Part shown: positions 32,879 through 42,584 of the stretch, in pieces
How positions within the stretch are numbered: position 1 is the stretch's first letter
Layout of the letters: each line of letters starts with the position of its first letter
Origin: Hyphomicrobiales bacterium
GTDB taxonomy: Bacteria; Pseudomonadota; Alphaproteobacteria; Rhizobiales; Beijerinckiaceae
DNA length: 64,000 bases
Assembly (NCBI GenBank): GCA_016716745.1
Contig: JADJVD010000007.1
Coordinates: forward strand, 1 to 64,000
Direction of reading: 5' to 3'
The notes under the pieces: generated by a model
Databases searched by the model: none
The model's input: the letters and a program-made list of their open reading frames with translations, nothing else
What the model was told of the DNA's origin: nothing
Made by a program: the position numbers and the translations under genes

Positions 32879-33439
32879 ATGACCGAGAAATTCGACCTTG
32901 CCGACCTCAAGCGCCGCATGACGGGCGCGAACGAAACATTGAAGCGCGAACTCGCCGGCCTGCGCACAGGCCGCGCCAGCCCGCATTTGCTCGAGCCGGT
33001 CCGGGTCGAGGCCTATGGGCAGACGATGCCGATCACGCAGGTCGCCACCATTTCGGTGCCAGAGCCCCGCGCGCTCGCCGTGCAGGTGTGGGACAAGAGC
33101 ATGGTCGGCGCCGTCGACCGCGCCATCCGCGACGCCAATCTCGGCCTCAGCCCGACCGTCGAGGGGCAGATCCTGCGCATCCGCATCCCGGAGCTGAACG
33201 AGCAGCGCCGCAAGGAGATGGTCAAGGTCGCGCACAAATACGCCGAGGAGGCGCGCGTCGCCATCCGCCATGTGCGCCGCGACGGCATCGACATCCTCAA
33301 GAAGCTGCTGAAGGACCACGCCATGAGCGAGGACGACGAGCGGCGTCAGCAGGCCGAGGTGCAGAAGGCGACCGATCACGCCATCGCCGACGCGGACGCT
33401 GCGCTCGCTTCCAAGGAGAAAGAGATCATGCAGGTCTAG
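32879..33439 (+). CDS. frr: Ribosome recycling factor
   Basis: RRF splits post-termination ribosomes together with EF-G. The 186-residue protein has the N-terminal RRMTGANETLKRELAGLRTG, the conserved RASPHLLEPVRVEAYG and the C-terminal helix ending in EKEIMQV. In related genomes pyrH precedes frr; here mltG does, so the block to the left has been joined at this point. Confidence 0.97.
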   Translation: MTEKFDLADLKRRMTGANETLKRELAGLRTGRASPHLLEPVRVEAYGQTMPITQVATISVPEPRALAVQVWDKSMVGAVDRAIRDANLGLSPTVEGQILRIRIPELNEQRRKEMVKVAHKYAEEARVAIRHVRRDGIDILKKLLKDHAMSEDDERRQQAEVQKATDHAIADADAALASKEKEIMQV

Positions 33440-33496
33440 GGACCGGCTGGTCGAACGGGAATGCGACATGGCCGCGCCGATGGAGCGAGGGCTCAG

Positions 33497-34255
33497 ATGA
33501 GCGTGTCGGAACAGGGAGCGCCCGCCGTCCCCCGCCATATCGGCGTGATCATGGACGGCAACGGCCGCTGGGCCGCCGCGCGCGGCTATCCGCGCATCGA
33601 GGGCCATCGCCGCGGCATGGAGGCGCTGCGCCGCGCGGTGCGGGCGGCGCAGGATCTCGGCGTGCGCTATCTGACCGTCTACAGCTTCTCGTCCGAGAAC
33701 TGGACGCGGCCGGCCGACGAGGTCGGCTTTCTTCTGACGCTGCTGAAACGGTTCGTCCGCAACGATCTGGCGGAGCTGCACGCGATGGGCGTGCGCGTGC
33801 GCGTCATCGGCGAGCGCGCTTCGCTCGCGCCCGACATCCGCGCCTTGCTCGACGACGCCGAGACGGTGACCGCCGGCAATGACCGGCTCGATCTGATCGT
33901 CGCCTTCAACTATGGCGGGCGACAGGAAATCGTCGCCGCCGCCCGCCGCCTCGCCGAGGCCGCGGCGCGGGGCGAGCTCGATCCGGCCGCGATCGACTGC
34001 GCGCGGCTCGCCGGCGAACTCGACACCGCCGGCGTTCCCGATCCCGATCTCATCATCCGCACCTCGGGCGAACAGCGCCTGTCGAACTTCCTCCTGTGGC
34101 AGGCCGCCTACGCCGAATTCGTGTTCCTGCCGCTGCACTGGCCGGATTTCGACCGCGCCGCGATGGAGGAGGCGATCCGCGAATACGCCCGCCGCGAGCG
34201 TCGCTTCGGCGGCGTCGGGGCAGGGGCGCCGCTGACCGCGAGGACGGGCTCATGA
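33497..34255 (+). CDS. uppS: Undecaprenyl diphosphate synthase
   Basis: UppS builds the C55 isoprenoid carrier for cell-wall sugars. The 252-residue protein has the catalytic Asp in HIGVIMDGNGRWAAARG (near residue 20), the YSFSSENWTRP loop, and the C-terminal DLIIRTSGEQRLSNFLLWQ signature. The start at 33497 is the one nearest the family N-terminus. It overlaps cdsA by 4 bases (ATGA). Confidence 0.97.
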   Translation: MSVSEQGAPAVPRHIGVIMDGNGRWAAARGYPRIEGHRRGMEALRRAVRAAQDLGVRYLTVYSFSSENWTRPADEVGFLLTLLKRFVRNDLAELHAMGVRVRVIGERASLAPDIRALLDDAETVTAGNDRLDLIVAFNYGGRQEIVAAARRLAEAAARGELDPAAIDCARLAGELDTAGVPDPDLIIRTSGEQRLSNFLLWQAAYAEFVFLPLHWPDFDRAAMEEAIREYARRERRFGGVGAGAPLTARTGS

Positions 34256-35085
34256 CCGACGCGGCCAAACCCGTCGCCAAAAAGTCCGATCTCGGGCCGC
34301 GCGTCGCCTCCGGCATCGTGATGATCGCCGCCGCGCTGGGGACGGCCTGGGCCGGCGGGCACTGGTTCGTCGCCTTCTGGCTGGCGGCCGGCGTCGCGAT
34401 GCATTGGGAATGGCAGCGCCTCGTCGGCGGCGAGCGGCAGACCGCGCGGTTCGTCGTCGGCGCGGGCGCGATGGCGGCGGCGGCGGCCTCGACCTTCAAC
34501 ACGGCGCCCGAGATCGGCGTCCTCGCCGCATTGGCCGCGGCCGCGATCTGCGGCGCGCTGGCGGGGCCGGCCTCGCGCTGGTGGGCGGCTTCGGGCGTGC
34601 TCTACGCCGCCGCGCTGGTCATTTCGGTGATCTTCCTGCGCGAGTCGGTAATCGGCGGCTTCGTTGCGATCCTCTGGCTGTTCGCCACCGTCTGGGGCAC
34701 CGACATCATGGCCTATTTCGGCGGCCGGACCATTGGCGGCCCGAAACTCTGGCCGCGCGTGTCGCCGTCGAAAACTTGGTCGGGCTTCCTCACCGGCGTC
34801 ACCTGCGGCGCGCTCGCGGGCCTAGCGGTCGCCCCCGCCGGCTCGTCGATCCTCTACGTCCTGATCCTGACGGCCGTCGCGGCGGCGCTGTCGCAGGGCG
34901 GCGATCTGTTCGAATCCTCGATCAAGCGGCATTTCGGCGTGAAGGATTCGAGCCATCTCATTCCCGGCCACGGCGGCGTCATGGACCGGCTCGACGGTTT
35001 CATCGCCGCGGCGGTGTTCGCCGCGCTCGTCGGCTTCGTGCGCGCCGGCTACGGCTCGCCCGCGCAAGCCCTGTTTCACTGGTAG
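34252..35085 (+). CDS. cdsA: Phosphatidate cytidylyltransferase
   Basis: CdsA makes CDP-diacylglycerol for phospholipid synthesis at the inner membrane. The 277-residue protein has about 7-8 hydrophobic segments and the C-terminal family signature KDSSHLIPGHGGVMDRLDG. The start at 34252 overlaps the uppS stop. It precedes dxr by 4 bases. Confidence 0.96.
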   Translation: MTDAAKPVAKKSDLGPRVASGIVMIAAALGTAWAGGHWFVAFWLAAGVAMHWEWQRLVGGERQTARFVVGAGAMAAAAASTFNTAPEIGVLAALAAAAICGALAGPASRWWAASGVLYAAALVISVIFLRESVIGGFVAILWLFATVWGTDIMAYFGGRTIGGPKLWPRVSPSKTWSGFLTGVTCGALAGLAVAPAGSSILYVLILTAVAAALSQGGDLFESSIKRHFGVKDSSHLIPGHGGVMDRLDGFIAAAVFAALVGFVRAGYGSPAQALFHW

Positions 35086-35089
35086 TTCG

Positions 35090-36325
35090 ATGCCCTTCGC
35101 CCATTCCGCGCCGCGCGAGGCTCGCGAGGGCCGCCCTGTGGAGGCCGCCGCGCCCCGCTCGCTCGTCATTCTCGGCGCGACCGGCTCGGTCGGCCGCTCG
35201 ACGCTCGATGTCGTCGCCGCCCAGCGCGGGCGCTTTTCGGTCGCGGCGGTGGCCGGCGGCTCGGACGCCGTGGCCCTCGCCAAGGCGGCGCTGGCGAGCG
35301 GCGCGCGTCTCGCCGCCATCGCCGATCCGGGCGCCTATGCGGCGCTGAAGGACGCGCTGGCGGGCAGGGGGATCGAAGTCGCCGCCGGGCCGGACGCGGT
35401 GATCGAGGCGGCGCTTCGCCCCGCCGACATGGTGGTCGCCGCCATCGTCGGGACCGCTGGCGTTGCGCCAACCTACGCCGCGCTGGCCGCCGGCCGCACC
35501 GTCGCGCTCGCCAACAAGGAGAGCCTCGTCTGCGCCGGCGGGCCTGTGATGCGCGCGGCGGCCGCCGCCGGGGCTCGCATCCTGCCGATGGATTCGGAGC
35601 ACAACGCGATCTATCAGGCGCTCGGCGACGCGCCGGTCGAGCGCATCGAGAAGATGATCGTCACCGCCTCCGGCGGGCCGTTCCGCACCTGGAGCGCCGA
35701 GGCCATCGCGGCGGCGACGCGCGAGCAGGCGCTCGCCCATCCCAACTGGGCGATGGGGCCGAAAATCTCCATCGACTCGGCCACGATGATGAACAAGGGG
35801 CTGGAGCTGATCGAGGCCCACCACCTGTTCGGCGTGCCGGCCGAGCGTCTCGATGTGCTCGTCCACCCCCAGTCCATCGTCCACGGCCTCGTCAGCTTCG
35901 CCGACGGCATGGTCGTGGCCGGGCTCGCCCATCCCGACATGCGCGTGCCGATCGCCCATTGCCTCGGCTGGCCCGAGCGGTTGACGACGCCGGCCCGCCG
36001 GCTCGATCTCGCCGCGCTCGGCGGCCTCAGCTTCGAGGCGCCCGATCTCGTCCGCTTCCCCGCCCTGCGGATCGCCATTTCAGCGATGCGGGCGGGCGGG
36101 GCGGCGCCGACCGTGCTGAACGCCGCCAACGAAGTCGCCGTGGCGGCGTTTCTGGCCGGCGGGATCGGCTTTTCGGCCATCGCCGAACTGGTCGAGCGGG
36201 TGTGCGAGGCGATGGCGGGCGCGCCCTCGGCCGAGCCGGGGACGGTCGCCGAGGCGCTCGCCATTAACGATGCCGCCAGACAAAAGGCGGGCGAGATGCT
36301 GGGGCGGCTTGGCCTGACCTCTTAA
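35090..36325 (+). CDS. dxr: 1-deoxy-D-xylulose 5-phosphate reductoisomerase
   Basis: Dxr is the second enzyme of the MEP isoprenoid pathway and uses NADPH and a divalent metal. The 411-residue protein has the nucleotide motif ILGATGSVGRSTLDVV near residue 28, LANKESLVCAG near 142, and the metal-binding DSEHNAIYQAL near 167. It lies between cdsA and rseP, the usual order. Confidence 0.97.
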   Translation: MPFAHSAPREAREGRPVEAAAPRSLVILGATGSVGRSTLDVVAAQRGRFSVAAVAGGSDAVALAKAALASGARLAAIADPGAYAALKDALAGRGIEVAAGPDAVIEAALRPADMVVAAIVGTAGVAPTYAALAAGRTVALANKESLVCAGGPVMRAAAAAGARILPMDSEHNAIYQALGDAPVERIEKMIVTASGGPFRTWSAEAIAAATREQALAHPNWAMGPKISIDSATMMNKGLELIEAHHLFGVPAERLDVLVHPQSIVHGLVSFADGMVVAGLAHPDMRVPIAHCLGWPERLTTPARRLDLAALGGLSFEAPDLVRFPALRIAISAMRAGGAAPTVLNAANEVAVAAFLAGGIGFSAIAELVERVCEAMAGAPSAEPGTVAEALAINDAARQKAGEMLGRLGLTS

Positions 36326-36395
36326 CTCCGGCATTCTCCTGTAACCAATCGGTAACTATATGCCGGTCGGGCGTGCGGCGTTTGGAGGCCAGGAC

Positions 36396-37532
36396 ATGAC
36401 GGTAGCCGGAATCGCGGAAGGCTTGGCGTGGTCGCTCCCCGCCTTCCTGTTCGTGCTCACCATCGTCGTGTTTTTCCACGAACTGGGGCATTTCCTCGTC
36501 GGGCGCTGGTGCGGCGTGAAGGTCGACGCGTTCTCGGTCGGCTTCGGGCCGGAACTGTTCGGCTTCAACGACCGCCACGGCACGCGCTGGCGCTTCGCGC
36601 TGCTGCCGCTCGGCGGTTACGTCAAGTTTCACGGCGACGCCGACGGTTCGAGCCGGCCGGACGCCGAGGCCCTGAACGCCATGCCGGCGGCCGAGCGCCA
36701 GGTCAGCTTCTATGGCCAGCCCGTCTGGAAGCGCGCCGCCATCGTCGCCGCCGGGCCGATCGCCAACTTCCTGCTCGCCATCGTCATCTTCACCGCCGTT
36801 TTCTTCACCTTCGGCCGTCCGGTGATCGAGCCGCGCATCGCCGGCGTGCAGGCAGGCAGCGTCGCCGACGCGGCGGGCTTCAAGTCGGGCGATTTCGTCC
36901 TGTCGATCGATGGCGCGCCGGTGAAGAGCTTCATCGACATGTCGAAGGTCATCGCCGCCAGCGCCGAGACCGAGTTGACCTTCGAGGTCGACCGCGGCGG
37001 CGTGCGGCAGGTGATCCGCGCCACGCCGGAGCGCAAGGACGTCAAGACGCCCTTCGGCAACCACCGCGTCGGCCGCCTCGGCGTGCAGGCCTCGGCGGCC
37101 CCCTCCGACATCCGCGTCGAGACCTATGGCGTCGGGGAATCGCTGCAACTGGCGGTCGCCGAGACCTGGTATGTGGTCGAGCGCACCGGCGCCTATGTCG
37201 GCGGCCTGTTCCGCGGCAAGGAGACGGTGGAGCAGATTTCCGGCCCGATCCGCATTGCAGAAGTGTCCGGCGCGGTCGCCAAGATCGGCATCGACGCGCT
37301 GCTGGGCCTGGCCGCCATCGTCTCGATCTCGATCGGCCTGATCAATCTCGTGCCGGTGCCGCTGCTCGACGGCGGGCACCTGCTGTTCTACGCCATCGAG
37401 GCGGTGCGCGGCCGGCCGCTGAGCGAACGCTCGCAGGAAATGGGCTTCCGCGTCGGCCTCGCGCTCGTGGTCATGCTGATGCTGTTCGCGACCTCGAACG
37501 ACCTGATCCACCTGTTCGGCAAATGGGGCTGA
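36396..37532 (+). CDS. rseP: Site-2 intramembrane zinc protease RseP
   Basis: RseP cleaves membrane-bound anti-sigma factors and remnant signal peptides. The 378-residue protein has the zinc site VVFFHELGHFLVGRWC in the first membrane segment, a PDZ domain around residues 120-200 (GVQAGSVADAAGFKSGDFVL), and the second zinc motif VPVPLLDGGHLLF near residue 325. The start at 36396 is chosen for its GGAGG site. It lies upstream of bamA. Confidence 0.96.
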   Translation: MTVAGIAEGLAWSLPAFLFVLTIVVFFHELGHFLVGRWCGVKVDAFSVGFGPELFGFNDRHGTRWRFALLPLGGYVKFHGDADGSSRPDAEALNAMPAAERQVSFYGQPVWKRAAIVAAGPIANFLLAIVIFTAVFFTFGRPVIEPRIAGVQAGSVADAAGFKSGDFVLSIDGAPVKSFIDMSKVIAASAETELTFEVDRGGVRQVIRATPERKDVKTPFGNHRVGRLGVQASAAPSDIRVETYGVGESLQLAVAETWYVVERTGAYVGGLFRGKETVEQISGPIRIAEVSGAVAKIGIDALLGLAAIVSISIGLINLVPVPLLDGGHLLFYAIEAVRGRPLSERSQEMGFRVGLALVVMLMLFATSNDLIHLFGKWG

Positions 37533-37781
37533 ATCGAGGCCTGAAGGTCCGAGCGCAAGTGCTTGAACGCACGGCGTTAACCAGCCGGTCACCAAGACCC
37601 GTGGCGGATGCGCCACGGGCGCGGCGATTCCGCCCGGATAGGGCAAATCGCGGTTTGCACTGATCGCTAAAACTTGTAGAAGCGAACATCTGTAAGAGGG
37701 ACCGCTGTCGCGCGTTGCGTAAGGCGCGGCGAAGTTCTCTAGGCCGTCCGACGGCCGTGATGAGACGGGGACTGATCGGCA

Positions 37782-40110
37782 ATGATGTTTTCTCGCGCGT
37801 TTCCGGGCCGTGCTGTCGCCTCGGCCCTGTCTGTCGCGGCCTTGCTCGCCGCCGGCTCGGCCCTCGCCCAGACGGCGTCTCCGGACCAGCCTGCGATTCG
37901 CGCCGCCAAGGGCCAGCCGATCAATCGCGTCGCCTTCGAAGGCAACAGCAAGGTCAAGGGCGAGCAGATTTCGGGCTTCCTCGCGCTGAAGACGCGCGGC
38001 GTGTTCAGCGAGGCCGACGCGCAGGGCGACGTCGAGCGCATTCGCGAGATCTACCGCCGCAACGGCCGCGGCGCCTCCAAGGTCAGCTACCGCACGGTGC
38101 CGCTGCCGAACGGCAAGATCGACGTCGTCTATACGATCGAGGAAGGCGACAAGACCGGCGTGCGCGCGATCAAATTCGTCGGCAACAGCGCCTATTCCGA
38201 CGGCAAGCTGCGCGGTCTGATGCAGACCACGGAGATGAACTTCCTCTCCTGGCTGAAGACGACGGACGTCTACGATCCCGACCGCATCCAGGCTGATCAG
38301 GAGCTGATCCGCCGGTACTACGTGCGCAACGGCTACGCCGACTTCCGCATCGTCTCGACCGACGTGCAGTTCGACGCGCAGCAGGGCGGCTACATCATCA
38401 CCATGCAGGTGGACGAGGGTCCGCGCTATCGCGTCGGCGACGTGCGGGTCGATTCGCGCTTCGGCGATCTCGATCCGGCCCAGCTCCAGAAGATGATGCG
38501 GGTCGGCTCCGGCGACTATTACGACGGCGCGGCGGTCGAGCGTTCGCTCGAGGACATCACCCGCGAGGCGGCCCGTCGCGGCCATTCCTTCGCGCAGGTC
38601 CGTCCGCGCGGCGACCGCAATCCCGGCGCCGGCGTCATCAACCTTGAAGTGGTGGTGGACGACGGTCCGCGCCTCTACATCGAGCGCATCAACGTGCGCG
38701 GCAACACCCGCACGCGCGATTACGTGATCCGCCGCGAGTTCGACATCGGCGAGGGCGACGCCTACAACCGCGTCATGCTCGACCGCGCCGAGCGCCGCCT
38801 GAACAATCTCGGCTTCTTCAAGAAGGTCCGCATCACCAACGAGCCGGGCTCCTCGCCCGACCGCGTGGTCGTGAACGTGGACGTCGAGGATCAGGCCACC
38901 GGCTCCTTCGCCATTTCCGGCGGCTACTCGACGGCGGACGGCTTCCTCGCCGAGCTGTCGCTGACCGAGAGCAACTTCCTCGGCCGCGGCCAGTTCGTTC
39001 GCGCCGCCGTCTCCAACGGCCAGAATTCGCGCGGCTTCGACTTCTCCTTCACCGAGCCGTATTTCATGGACCGCCGCATCGCGGCCGGTTTCGACATCTT
39101 CCACAAGCAGAACGACAACACCCGCTACGCCCGCTACGAGACGTGGGTGACGGGCGGCACGATCCGCTTCGGCATTCCGCTCACCGACGAACTGACGATC
39201 AGCCCGCGCTGGTCGCTGTTCACGACGCGCGTCAAGGTGCCGAACGAGAAGGACCGGCCCTACAACGACTGCTCGGTGCAGATCATCGGCACGACGCCCG
39301 GCACCGCCGGCGCGGTGCCTGTGGACGCCACCAACAACTGCCTGAGCAATGGCGAGGCCTCGCTGGCGGTGAAGGAGGCGGTCGGCCGTCGCCTGACCTC
39401 GATGCCCGGCTACTCGATCCAGTGGAACACGCTCGACAACAACCGCAACCCGACGAGCGGCTGGTACGCCGAGTTCCGTCAGGACATCGCGGGCGCGGGC
39501 GGCGACGCCAAGTTCATTCGCACCACGGGCGATCTGCGCGTCTATCGCGAGCTGTATGACGAGGTCGTCGGCTTCGTCCGCTTCCAGGCCGGCCACATGC
39601 AGGCCTTCGGCGGCGACCGTCTGCGCATCGTCGACAACTTCAACCTCGGTCCGAGCCTCGTGCGCGGCTTCGCGCCGGGCGGCATCGGCCCGCGCGACAT
39701 CTCGGACCCGAACAACACCGAGGCGAACGGCCTCGGCGGCTCGACCTATGTCGGCGGTTCGGTGGAAGTGCAGTTCCCGATCCTCGGCCTGCCGCGCGAA
39801 GTCGGCCTGAAGGGCGCGCTGTTCGCCGACGCCGGCACGCTGTTCGGCTACAAGGGGCGCACGAACTTCTCCGAACTGCTCGGCCTGCCGGCTAACTCGG
39901 CCTGCACGGCGACCAATGCGCCGCCGAACTACTCGCAGGGCAACTGCATCTCCGTCTACGACTCGCACAAGCTCCGCGCGTCCGTCGGCGCGAGCATCAT
40001 CTGGGCTTCGCCGCTCCGGACCGATCCGCTTCGACTTCGCCCGCGCCGTCAGCAAGGCGAAGTACGACGTGACGCAGTTCTTCCGCTTCTCCGGCGGCAC
40101 CTCGTTCTGA
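37782..40110 (+). CDS. bamA: Outer-membrane assembly factor BamA (one-base frameshift near its end)
   Basis: BamA inserts beta-barrel proteins into the outer membrane. It has a signal peptide (residues 1-28), five POTRA domains to about residue 350 (for example INRVAFEGNSKVKGEQISGF) and a C-terminal barrel. Near 40016 the frame breaks. In the original frame the end is Arg-rich and runs on to 40235. In the next frame it reads FDFARAVSKAKYDVTQFFRF and ends GGTSF at 40110, which is the expected last strand with a terminal Phe. One extra C in 40015-40018 explains this. A gene of 775 residues would result after correction. BamA is essential, so a sequencing error is the likely cause. A 249-base gap with no gene lies before the start. 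Confidence 0.93.
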
Positions 40111-40132
40111 TCGAGGCCGCACGGCGTGCGCG

Positions 40133-40160
40133 ACGGGCCCTTCGGGGCCCGTTTCGTTTT
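40133..40160 (+). terminator. Intrinsic terminator after bamA
   Basis: ACGGGCCC and GGGCCCGT pair around a TTCG tetraloop and are followed by TTCGTTTT. It lies 23 bases after the true bamA stop, which supports 40110 as the natural end of the gene. Confidence 0.8.
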
Positions 40161-40231
40161 CGCTGCCCGAATCGGGCGGCGGGCGCCCGAGAATCTTTGT
40201 CCCGCCGCGCGTTTCGGGCTATCCGTCAGCC

Positions 40232-41302
40232 ATGAGCGATCCTGTCTTCTTCCGCCGCGCCCTCGATCCGACGCTGGCCGACGTCGCCGGCTGGGTCGAC
40301 GCCCCGCTTCCGCCCGGCGCGGACGCGGCGGCCAAGATCCTCGGCGTCGCCCCGCTGGATCGCGCCGGGCCGGACGATCTCGTCTTCCTCGACAATCCGA
40401 AATACGCCGACAATCTGGCGGCGACGCGCGCGCGCGCCTGCCTCGTCGGCGCCCGCTTCGCCGACAAGGTCCCGCCCGCCACCGCCGCGCTCGTCGTCGC
40501 CGATCCCTATCGCGCCTTCGCCACCGTCTCGGCGCGGCTCTATCCCGAGGCCAATCGCCCGGGCTCCGGCTTCGGCGCCTCTGGCGTCTCGCCCAACGCC
40601 TCGATTCATCCCGAGGCCCGTCTCGAGCAGGGCGTCGTCGTCGATCCGGGCGCCGTGATCGGCCCGCGCGCCGAAATCGGCGCCGGCACGGTGATCGGCG
40701 CCAACGCCGTTATCGGGCCGGATTGCCGCATCGGCCGCGACTGCGCCATCGGCGCCAATGCGTCGATCCTCAACGCGCTCGTCGGCGACCGCGCGATCCT
40801 GCATCCGGGCGTGCGCGTCGGGCAGGACGGCTTTGGCTTCGCCATGGGTCCGCGCGGCCACCTGAAAGTCCCGCAGACCGGCCGCGTCGTCATTCAGGAC
40901 GATGTCGAGATCGGCGCCAATTCGACGATCGATCGCGGCGCCAACCGCGACACGGTGATCGGGCAGGGGACGAAGATCGACAACCTCGTCCAGATTGGCC
41001 ACAACGTCGTCATCGGCCGCCATTGCGTGATCGTCAGTCAGGTCGGCATTTCGGGCTCGTGCGAACTGGGCGACTTCGTCGTGATCGGCGGTCAGGCGGG
41101 TCTGGCCGGCCATCTCAAGATCGGCGACGGCGCGCAGATCGGCGCTTCCTCGGGCGTGATGAACGACATCCCGCGCGGCCAGAAATGGATTGGCTCGCCC
41201 GCCCAGCCCTTGCGCGAGTTCTGGCGCGAGGTGGCGGGCATCCGCAAACTCACCCGCCCGGCGGGCGCCAAGCAGACGCAGACAGAGAGGGAGACGACAT
41301 GA
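40232..41302 (+). CDS. lpxD: UDP-3-O-acylglucosamine N-acyltransferase
   Basis: LpxD adds the second acyl chain in lipid A synthesis. The 356-residue protein has a uridine-binding N-domain and, from about residue 115, a left-handed beta-helix of hexapeptides (IHPEARLEQGVVVDPGAVIG). The catalytic histidine is in QIGHNVVIGRHC (near 252). Its stop overlaps the fabZ start by 4 bases. Confidence 0.97.
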   Translation: MSDPVFFRRALDPTLADVAGWVDAPLPPGADAAAKILGVAPLDRAGPDDLVFLDNPKYADNLAATRARACLVGARFADKVPPATAALVVADPYRAFATVSARLYPEANRPGSGFGASGVSPNASIHPEARLEQGVVVDPGAVIGPRAEIGAGTVIGANAVIGPDCRIGRDCAIGANASILNALVGDRAILHPGVRVGQDGFGFAMGPRGHLKVPQTGRVVIQDDVEIGANSTIDRGANRDTVIGQGTKIDNLVQIGHNVVIGRHCVIVSQVGISGSCELGDFVVIGGQAGLAGHLKIGDGAQIGASSGVMNDIPRGQKWIGSPAQPLREFWREVAGIRKLTRPAGAKQTQTERETT

Positions 41303-41775
41303 CCGAAGCGCCGAAAAGCCCTGGGGCCGGGCAGACGCTGGAGTCGTTCGACATCCTCAAGCTGCTCAGCTATCTGCCGCACCGCTACCCGTTCCTGCTG
41401 GTCGACCGCATCATCGAGGCGGACAGCGACGAATCCTGCATCGGCATCAAGAACGTCACGTTCAACGAGCCGCAGTTTCAGGGCCATTTTCCCGAGCGGC
41501 CGGTCATGCCGGGCGTGCTGCTGATCGAGGGAATGGCGCAGACGGCGGGCGCGCTGTGCGTGCACGCCTCCAAGTCCGCGCGGCCGAAGATCGTCTACTT
41601 CATGACCATCGACAAGGCGAAGTTCCGCAAGCCCGTGGGCCCCGGCGACACGGTCGAGTTCCATCTCAAGAAGATCAACCAGCGACGCAACATGTGGTGG
41701 TATCGCGGCGAGGCGAAGGTGCGCGGCGTCGTCGTCTGCGAGGCGGAAGTCAGCGCTATGCTGGTGACGGAGTGA
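41299..41775 (+). CDS. fabZ: 3-hydroxyacyl-ACP dehydratase FabZ
   Basis: FabZ dehydrates beta-hydroxyacyl-ACP. The 158-residue hot-dog-fold protein has the catalytic His in LSYLPHRYPFLLVDRIIE and the Glu in GHFPERPVMPGVLLIEGMAQ. It competes with LpxA for hydroxyacyl-ACP, and the lpxD-fabZ-lpxA order reflects this link. Confidence 0.97.
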   Translation: MTEAPKSPGAGQTLESFDILKLLSYLPHRYPFLLVDRIIEADSDESCIGIKNVTFNEPQFQGHFPERPVMPGVLLIEGMAQTAGALCVHASKSARPKIVYFMTIDKAKFRKPVGPGDTVEFHLKKINQRRNMWWYRGEAKVRGVVVCEAEVSAMLVTE

Positions 41776-41777
41776 GC

Positions 41778-42584
41778 ATGTCGGCCCGCATTCATCCCAC
41801 CGCCATCGTCGAGCCGGGCTCCGAGCTTGGCGAGAACGTCGTCGTCGGCCCGTTCTGCCATATCGGCCCGCAGGTGCGCCTCGGCGCCGGATCGGAGCTG
41901 AAGTCGCATGTCGTGCTCGCCGGCCGCACGACCATCGGCCCGAACGCGCGCATCTTCCCCTTCGCCTCGATCGGCCATCAGCCGCAGGATCTGAAATTCC
42001 ACGGCGAGGAGTCGCGGCTCGAGATCGGCGCGAACTGCCTCATCCGCGAAGGCGTGACGATGAATCCCGGCACCGAGGGCGGCGGGCTTCTCACCTCCGT
42101 CGGCGACAATTGCGCGTGCCTCGCCAATTCGCATGTCGCGCATGACGCGCGCGTGGGCAACAACGTCATCCTGTCGAACAACGTGATGCTGGCCGGCCAT
42201 GTCAGCGTCGGCGATTTCGTCATCATGGGCGGCGGCTCGGCGGTGCATCAGTTCGTGCGCATCGGCCAGCACGCCTTCATCGGCGGCCTTGCGGGCATCG
42301 AGAACGACGTCATTCCCTTCGGCATGGCGCTCGGCAATCGCGCCAATCTCGCCGGCCTCAATCTCATCGGCCTGAAGCGCCGCAACTTCACGCGCGAGGC
42401 GATTCACGATCTGCGCCGCGCCTATCGCCTGCTGTTCGCGCCGGAGGGGACCTTGAAGGAGCGCGTCGAGGACATCGCGGAGGAGTTCGCGGCTCATCCG
42501 CATGTGCACGAGATTCTCGACTTCATCCGCGCCGGCGGCGATCGCGCGCTGTGCACGCCGCGCGACGCGAAGGACGCGACGTGA
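41778..42584 (+). CDS. lpxA: UDP-N-acetylglucosamine O-acyltransferase
   Basis: LpxA catalyses the first step of lipid A synthesis. The 268-residue protein is a left-handed beta-helix that starts SARIHPTAIVEPGSELGENV. The catalytic His is in SHVAHDARVGNNV (near 122). It starts 2 bases after fabZ. Its stop overlaps the GTG start of lpxI (GTGA). Confidence 0.97.
   Translation: MSARIHPTAIVEPGSELGENVVVGPFCHIGPQVRLGAGSELKSHVVLAGRTTIGPNARIFPFASIGHQPQDLKFHGEESRLEIGANCLIREGVTMNPGTEGGGLLTSVGDNCACLANSHVAHDARVGNNVILSNNVMLAGHVSVGDFVIMGGGSAVHQFVRIGQHAFIGGLAGIENDVIPFGMALGNRANLAGLNLIGLKRRNFTREAIHDLRRAYRLLFAPEGTLKERVEDIAEEFAAHPHVHEILDFIRAGGDRALCTPRDAKDAT

Noticed and set aside
30953..34138. A minus-strand open frame of about 1060 codons opposite mltG, frr and uppS
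   Set aside because: It is the complement of three well-supported plus-strand genes. Long spurious frames are expected at this GC content.
36264..40100. A minus-strand open frame of more than 1200 codons opposite rseP and bamA
   Set aside because: It lies opposite recognised genes, is rich in Arg/Ala/Val/His as complement frames are in GC-rich DNA, and has no recognisable domain.
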